A stretch of 64,000 nucleotides of DNA from Setophaga petechia (taxonomy: Eukaryota; Chordata; Aves; Passeriformes; Parulidae): assembly GCA_024362935.1 (NCBI GenBank), contig JANCRA010000067.1:1976370-2040369 (forward strand), in the 5' to 3' direction. The translations under genes and the position numbers were made by a program. This document shows positions 58,433 through 64,000 of this stretch, one piece after another. A model generated the notes under the pieces. It was not told the origin of the DNA and did not search any database. It worked only from the letters and a program-made list of their open reading frames with translations. How positions within the stretch are numbered: position 1 is the stretch's first letter; every line of letters starts with the position of its first letter.

Positions 58433-59789
58433 ATGTAAAAAGTCACTCTCCCTCCTTTTCCACAGCCCCTATTTAGGTACTGGAAGGGACTCCAAGGTGT
58501 CCCCAGAGCCTTCTCTTCTCCCTGAATAATCCCAGCTCCCTCAGCCTGACTATTGAACTGGGCTTTATTAAAACCCCAGCCTGGTGTTAAAACCAGCCTG
58601 ATTTCTTCTCATACAGGATCCAAGCTAAACCAGATTTTTTTATGAGGACACCACATCTACCTGGCACAACTGAAATCAAAACAGTGGTTAAAATCAAAAC
58701 AGACACAGTTTTTAAGGCCTTGTTTGAAATGACCAATAAAATAACCACCTAAATGTATTCTTGAAAATATCAGAATATATTCTACACTCCTGTCTGCTGT
58801 CCTCAGTGCTTTGAAATGCATCCCCTGGCACCAGGTGCTCTATGTCAGCATCTCTGTGTGTAGAGACAACAAAGCACAGGACAGAAAGAGGAAAATTTTC
58901 TTTCTGCAGGAGATGATGTAAACAAATTTAGGAGAGAAACCTCCTTTTTGTGTCCCATCTCAATTTATTTTGATCCAAGCTGTCCTACTTCATCTATTAA
59001 GCATGTGTTCCTGATCTGTGTCTGAACAAGATCTTGCTTCAGGCAGACTCTCAGTTCTTGTGCACAGAAGGGAATAACTTGATTTACTTTGCCAGAGTTC
59101 TTGGAACTTTCTGACCCCCTTAAACTAAACTTACTCCCATTTCTGTCTGGGGCAAAATATGTAAAAAGCTGTCAAATTCGTAGTATTTGGGTAGGAATGA
59201 AAATTTTGCAACAACAAATTCAATTTTCTCTCTGCACAATTCCAGATATGAAAGGAAGGGAATGTAAGGATAAAGTGTGAAATAAAAAGAGAAAACTCCA
59301 GGAAATGGATTTACTCTTTTGGTATCATGATTCTTGCATATGATTTTCTGCTGGTATTTGTATCTATTTTACCTTTTTATGAGAAGGGAGAGGGACTGGA
59401 GCTGATGAGCACCTGGATTGAAAGGATGCAGCCATTGGGGATGCATAAACCCAAGGGAGGAAGCATTTTTAAGTTCCCCAGCTTTTCCTGAGAAAACAAA
59501 AGGACAAATGATCTAATCTGGCTCTGCCTCATTTTATCCACATGCAAAATGGGGACTGAAATATCAATTTCTCAGCTGTGTATGAAGCACTGTGTCAAAT
59601 TGGGGAAAAAACAATCATGGAGTAAAAAACGGCCATGCACAAAAAGATAAAGTTTTTGATAATAAAAGAGACAGTTCCCAAATGCTCTGTTTTATCTCTT
59701 TGATAAACTCACTTGAATCACAACCTTTATTTGCAAAGTGGCCACAAAAGTATGAGAGCAAGAGGGTGATGAATCCCTGACAAAAAATC
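58433..59789. other. AT-rich noncoding stretch
   Basis: I see no gene or recognised repeat. Confidence 0.4.
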
Positions 59790-60507
59790 TGTCTTGGTTT
59801 GAAAAAACAGGTGTCTGCTAAAGAAGGCAGGAGCCTCCCTTGAAATGGAAAATGAAAACCTTCTCCCTCTGAATTATTATAATTTTTAAATTAAAGGGCT
59901 CTCCAAGATATGGGAATAGGAGGAACAGTACTTTAAAAAGGAAGAAAATAAAAATAAAATAAAGATGCAGTAGTACAAAACACCACTGCCAGAGTGAGAG
60001 CAGTCCCTGTCCCCTGTGTGCCAGGGTGGTGTCCCAGCCCCATCCCATGGGGGCTCAGCCCTCCTGCAGTGCCAGCTGTGGTTCTGCTGGAGCAGGGATC
60101 CTGCACAAGGGGGGAGTTTTCCTCTGCAGCTCCAGGGCTGCTGCAGATGGGCCTGGGCTCCCTCTGGCCATGCAGGGCAGCAGAAAGCTGCTCCTCTGGC
60201 AGTGCAGGGGGCAAAGGCTGCTGTGCTGGGCCAGGCTCAGCTTGGATCCAGGTAGGAATGCTTGGCTCCTGCCCTGGGCGCAGCATCTCCCCATGGGATG
60301 GGGGAATGGGATCAGCCCTGCAGGGACACTCAGTGGCCATGGACAGCAGAGATCTCCTGCAGGGAGGGTTGGCTGGGGGAGAGAGAAAGAAAAAACTGCC
60401 CCAGGAACAGCAGAGAACTGCCCCAGCTCTGACAGAGGGCAATAGAATAAACACCTTCCCTTGCAATCTAGGGCAAAACTCTGTCTCTGAATGGTCTTGC
60501 TTTGACA
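59790..60507. mobile_element. Avian ERV LTR-like element
   Basis: TGTCTTGGTTTGAAAAAACAGG, CTGCTAAAGAAGGCAGGAGC, CTTGAAATGGAAAATG and GGGCTCTCCAAGATATGGG are the start of a repeat I recall as common in songbird genomes. It continues through a GC-rich block to an AATAAA near 60447 and a possible end at TTTGACA. No TSD was found, so the ends and orientation are provisional. ORFs of 139-191 codons in both directions fall within it and are not host genes. Confidence 0.7.
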
Positions 60508-62509
60508 CAATGGTATTTGTATTTTAAATTTTGTATTTTAAATTTTAAATGGGATATTTAAGGCTGAAGAGGGGAATGGAAGCTGTACCCCAAAGCTCAG
60601 GTGTCTGCAGGTGCCTTTTGTGCCACCAGGCTGCTGCAGCCTCTCAGGAAAATGTCACCTCCCTCTCCTGGGTTCACAGTGACTTCAGAGGTTTAAGAGA
60701 GGGAAAAGAAATGTTTGACAGCCTCAAACTCCAAGGATCAGAGCTGTAATGAATATTGTTTTACAGTGATATTTTTAGGCGAAATGAAAATAGGTGGGAG
60801 TCAGTGCTGGCAGAGGAATATTTGCTTGCAAAGGTGACTGATACTGAGTTTAATTAAAATAGATCCTCCCACACAAGTCCCTCCTCTCCCATTAAAACCC
60901 TTCTAGAAATTACTATTTATTGTTTATATATAGCCAGAGGTTTTTATAGCTCCTTCTTGGCCTGATCAACAGCAGGTTTGACCTTGGCTTTGAAAGAAGT
61001 GGAGTTTAGAGTTAATAAATTTTATAATTTTCCATTTCATTCCTCTTCTCATACAAAAGTTTGTTTACTTTCTCCTTTCTATTTCTCCTCAATCATCCAT
61101 CTAGTATCTTATTTTGTTTTGTTCTACTTTATTTTCCTTCCATAGCACTCTTATTTCTTTCCTTATCTTCTTCAATTTAATATATGCTCTGTCAGTGTTT
61201 GCTTCACAGCTCAGTATATTTTACATTATCTGAATTAGATTTCATTTCTACCTATAACATTGATCTTGCATTTAAATTGTTCCTGTTTTCCTTCATCTGG
61301 CTACTCCTAATTCCTGAAACTTTCATCCATTAGCTTGAAATATACATTTTTCAATACCCTAGTCATAGTTATTTATAAAAATATCCAAAAAACCTGCAGA
61401 CAGAGAGCAGATCTTTCCATAAATCAGCGACCCAGATTTGCTCTGAGCTGTTTTTAGATGGAGCACATTTACTGTGACAACCCTTAATTTATATTGGGAA
61501 AGATGAAAATGTAACAAGAACTGGTACTGGGAAAAAAAAATATTTAAGCCTCTTTCCATTGTGTTTAGAAGGGTCTGCCACCCAAAAAAACCAAGAAAAC
61601 ACAGTTGTAGGACCAGTAAAAATTCCAACAAATTTAGATTTATCATCTCAAGACCTCTTGTTCCACTAAAACTTATTATTTTCCTCACTTTTTCCCTGCC
61701 CTTAGTGCACCTTGACTGGCAAGATTTTCCCTGGATCATGGCCTCTCTCAGGACTGAGGAGTTTTGGGAAAAGGGAAAGTTCAGTTTAAACCAGCAAGAA
61801 TAACAGGGCTGCAACAACCCCTGCCAGGCATTGTTCTACACGAAAATATTTCCATTTTTCTGTAAACAGCAGGATGTTTCTGATAATTGTATTTTCCCTG
61901 CAGTTTGGCTGGGCTAAGGCAGCTCTCCCTGTTTGCCTGCTGCTCATTTGTGAGGTGGGAGCTGGGCAAAGCTTCACTCTGGCTTTTGCAGCAGTGACAT
62001 TTGAGCTGGGCTTAAACCTGGGCTTAGAAACGGGGCTGGGCTTGATCTGTCTCATTATTTTTGTGATTCCTCCTTACACAGTGTGGGGGCATCCAGAAGA
62101 AATCCCCCATTTCAATAAGAAGACAGAAATGTTTCCCCTTTTAGGATGTGTAGTCAATTTAAGTTAATTTTCTATAAATGTTCTTCAGCTGTGGGATGAG
62201 GGGTGTTAAGTCAAAATAACAGAATCACTGTTGTCAAACATTATGCAGCACACAGCTGATATTTCACCAGAAATTTCAGTGAAATTAGGAGGAAATTACC
62301 CTCAAAATAAGGAATTTATTCTCCATATTTAATCTAAATCTACTCTTTTATCTTAAGGCCTTTTTCCCTTGTGTTATCACTGCATGCCCTTGTGTAAAAT
62401 CCCTCTCCTTTTCCATAGGTCATGGTTGGGAGCAGTTTAAATTCCCATTGAACTCTGGATATCTTTAAATTCTCTCAATTTAGTGGTTTTTAACAAGGCT
62501 GGACACATT
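60508..62509. other. Noncoding stretch
   Basis: No gene I can support. Overlapping ORFs at 61786-62167 (89 codons on -, 97 on +) lie in a locally GC-richer block with repeated GAGCTGGGC-like words and no clear exon pair. Confidence 0.35.
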
Positions 62510-62529
62510 CAATATATATATGTGTATGC

Positions 62530-62579
<50 letters not shown>

Positions 62580-62660
62580 GTGTACATACACACACATATA
62601 TATATGTATATATTTTTTAATATATCTATCTATATATATATAGATATATATATATGTATA
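62510..62660. repeat. (TA)n/(CA)n compound microsatellite
   Basis: About 150 bases of TA repeats with embedded TG/CA and ATCT segments. The central TA run is flanked by TGTGTGTATA and TATACACACA, making it near-palindromic. Confidence 0.95.
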
Positions 62661-64000
62661 TCCCCAAAATTCAGCTGCTTATTTTATTCCCAGTGAATTA
62701 ATTCTGGTATTCTCTGATTTGGAAGGGTGGAAAGATAAAAATATGGAACTTCTCAACAATCCAGTTCAAACCCTGTCTGTCACAGCCTTGGCACTTCATC
62801 ATTCCCTTCAAAAATTTATTGTTCTGTGCTTTGAATGCAGCTGGCCTTGGTTCCCCTCCTCTTCTTGAGAGGCATTCACAAAGCCCTGAAAACCATAAAT
62901 CCTGTAATTTCCATTCCATATGCTTTTATATTCCATTTCTACCTGTTTTATCCTGACCCTCAATGGCTTTTCATTTCAATCTCTCTCCTCCTGCTTTCAC
63001 CCAGCCTGTTCCCTCTTAGGTTTCATATTTCAAGGCTGAAAATTCTCTGACTCCTGGGGAGTTTCCCATTCCCCTGGCCAGCCTGCCCATCTCTATTTTT
63101 CCAGCTTGGCCTTTCAGGTTCAGTTGAAAAGTCCAGGAGAGCAGGTAAATATCCCTGATTATTGGAATTTCACAGCAATGGTTGCTTTTTCACTCTGCTT
63201 TTGGCTCTGAATAATGAATTTATTTTTAATTATGGTGGGAATACTGGGATAAGAGTGCTGGACTAGATTTAGGGATGGAGCTGATGCCTGATGTGTGATG
63301 AAGATTAACAATGGCTAAAAAACATTTACCATTATAGGTTTTTTCTCAATAAATCATTTGGTGAAGTTATGCCAGGCCCATTGTCAATGTGAGAGGGTTT
63401 AAATGAGGGAAAAGACAGAAAATTCTGCCAAACCCAGAGATCTTTCACCATAATTTGTTCATATCTTGGATCCAGGAACAAGAACTGGCATTCTCAGCTG
63501 CCAAGGCATTCAGGGATGCTGCAACTCCAATTTATCCTGCTTTTCTCCTGGACACCTGTGTAATATCCAGAGTAATTCCAAGAGACATGTTTATTATTGC
63601 AAATACTGGCATGTGCTAAAAGATTTTCTGATCCAGGCATTTGATCTGTTTGTTTTGCACAACAGAATTTTTCTGTAAAGATGATTTTGAGAAAAACTTT
63701 TGCTGTTGGCCTCTAGAATTGCACATGGAGCCTGGAAAACACCTTCATCCAAACAAAACAAGAAGAGGCAAAAAAGTAGCAAAACTTCAACACCAAATGT
63801 ACTGAAATTATCAAAGAATCATAGAATGGGTTGGGTTGGGACAATAAAGAAAATATTTCCTGGTTCTCTCAGGCTTAGGTCCGAGTAGGAAACATGGTGT
63901 GTAATTCAGGGTTCATGAATTAAAGGAAACAGAATAAAAAAATAGGGAGGAAGAAAAAGTCAGGCAGAAAACCTCTGTTTATCTCTCATGAGCTAAAACT
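62661..64000. other. Noncoding stretch to window end
   Basis: No gene recognised. A short antisense CR1 tail (ATCATAGAATGGGTTGGGTTGGGA) is present at about 63818-63842. Confidence 0.4.

Noticed and set aside
59933..60527. Overlapping ORFs of 139-191 codons on both strands
   Set aside because: They lie in the GC-rich block of an LTR-like element (59790-60507). Both strands being open reflects composition.
61786..62167. Opposed ORFs of 89 and 97 codons, the + one hydrophobic
   Set aside because: Open on both strands in a short GC-richer block with repeated words. No donor or partner exon was found.

Overview
This is vertebrate nuclear DNA, most probably from a songbird (passerine). The evidence is the repeat content: at least a dozen fragments of the avian CR1 LINE, many short solo LTRs with 6-bp target-site duplications (ERVK-type spacing), and three LTR types I recall as widespread in bird genomes (starting near 33477, 48823 and 59790). 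There are no operons, CRISPR arrays, tRNA or rRNA genes, and no long open reading frame free of repeats. The species cannot be named from the sequence alone.

Layout. 1-5.8 kb: intergenic or intronic DNA with long simple repeats and one complete solo LTR (4102-4726). 6.3-18.8 kb: three LTRs of one family (called LTR-A here), two other solo LTRs, CR1 tails and a long pyrimidine tract. 18.9-27.6 kb: an LTR nest with four copies of LTR-B in alternating orientation, one interrupted by LTR-C, plus an ERV fragment with a tRNA-Trp-type primer-binding site and two inverted repeats. 27.8-37.6 kb: CR1 elements, one split by LTR-D and another by LTR-C, a ~24-bp minisatellite, and ERVL-like LTR sequence. 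37.6-48 kb: mostly plain AT-rich DNA with one LTR-A and one CR1. 48-56 kb: a 213-bp tandem duplication, more LTRs, and four small phase-compatible candidate exons that may be the 3' end of a real gene on the + strand. 56-64 kb: a fifth LTR-B with an expanded internal pyrimidine microsatellite, another LTR-like element, and a long TA/CA tract.

The only host-coding signal I can support is the four-exon model at 49605-55896. I do not recognise the protein. The other ORFs of 100 codons or more mostly sit in microsatellites, the minisatellite or LTR/CR1 repeats.

LTRs occupy very roughly a sixth of the window by my hand count. That would suit a gene-poor macrochromosomal region or a sex chromosome (Z or W), but this is inference. 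I see no undescribed functional system. The most informative signals are the nested insertions, the inverted repeats and the candidate gene end. LTR-A, -B, -C and -D are labels made for this window, not database names.
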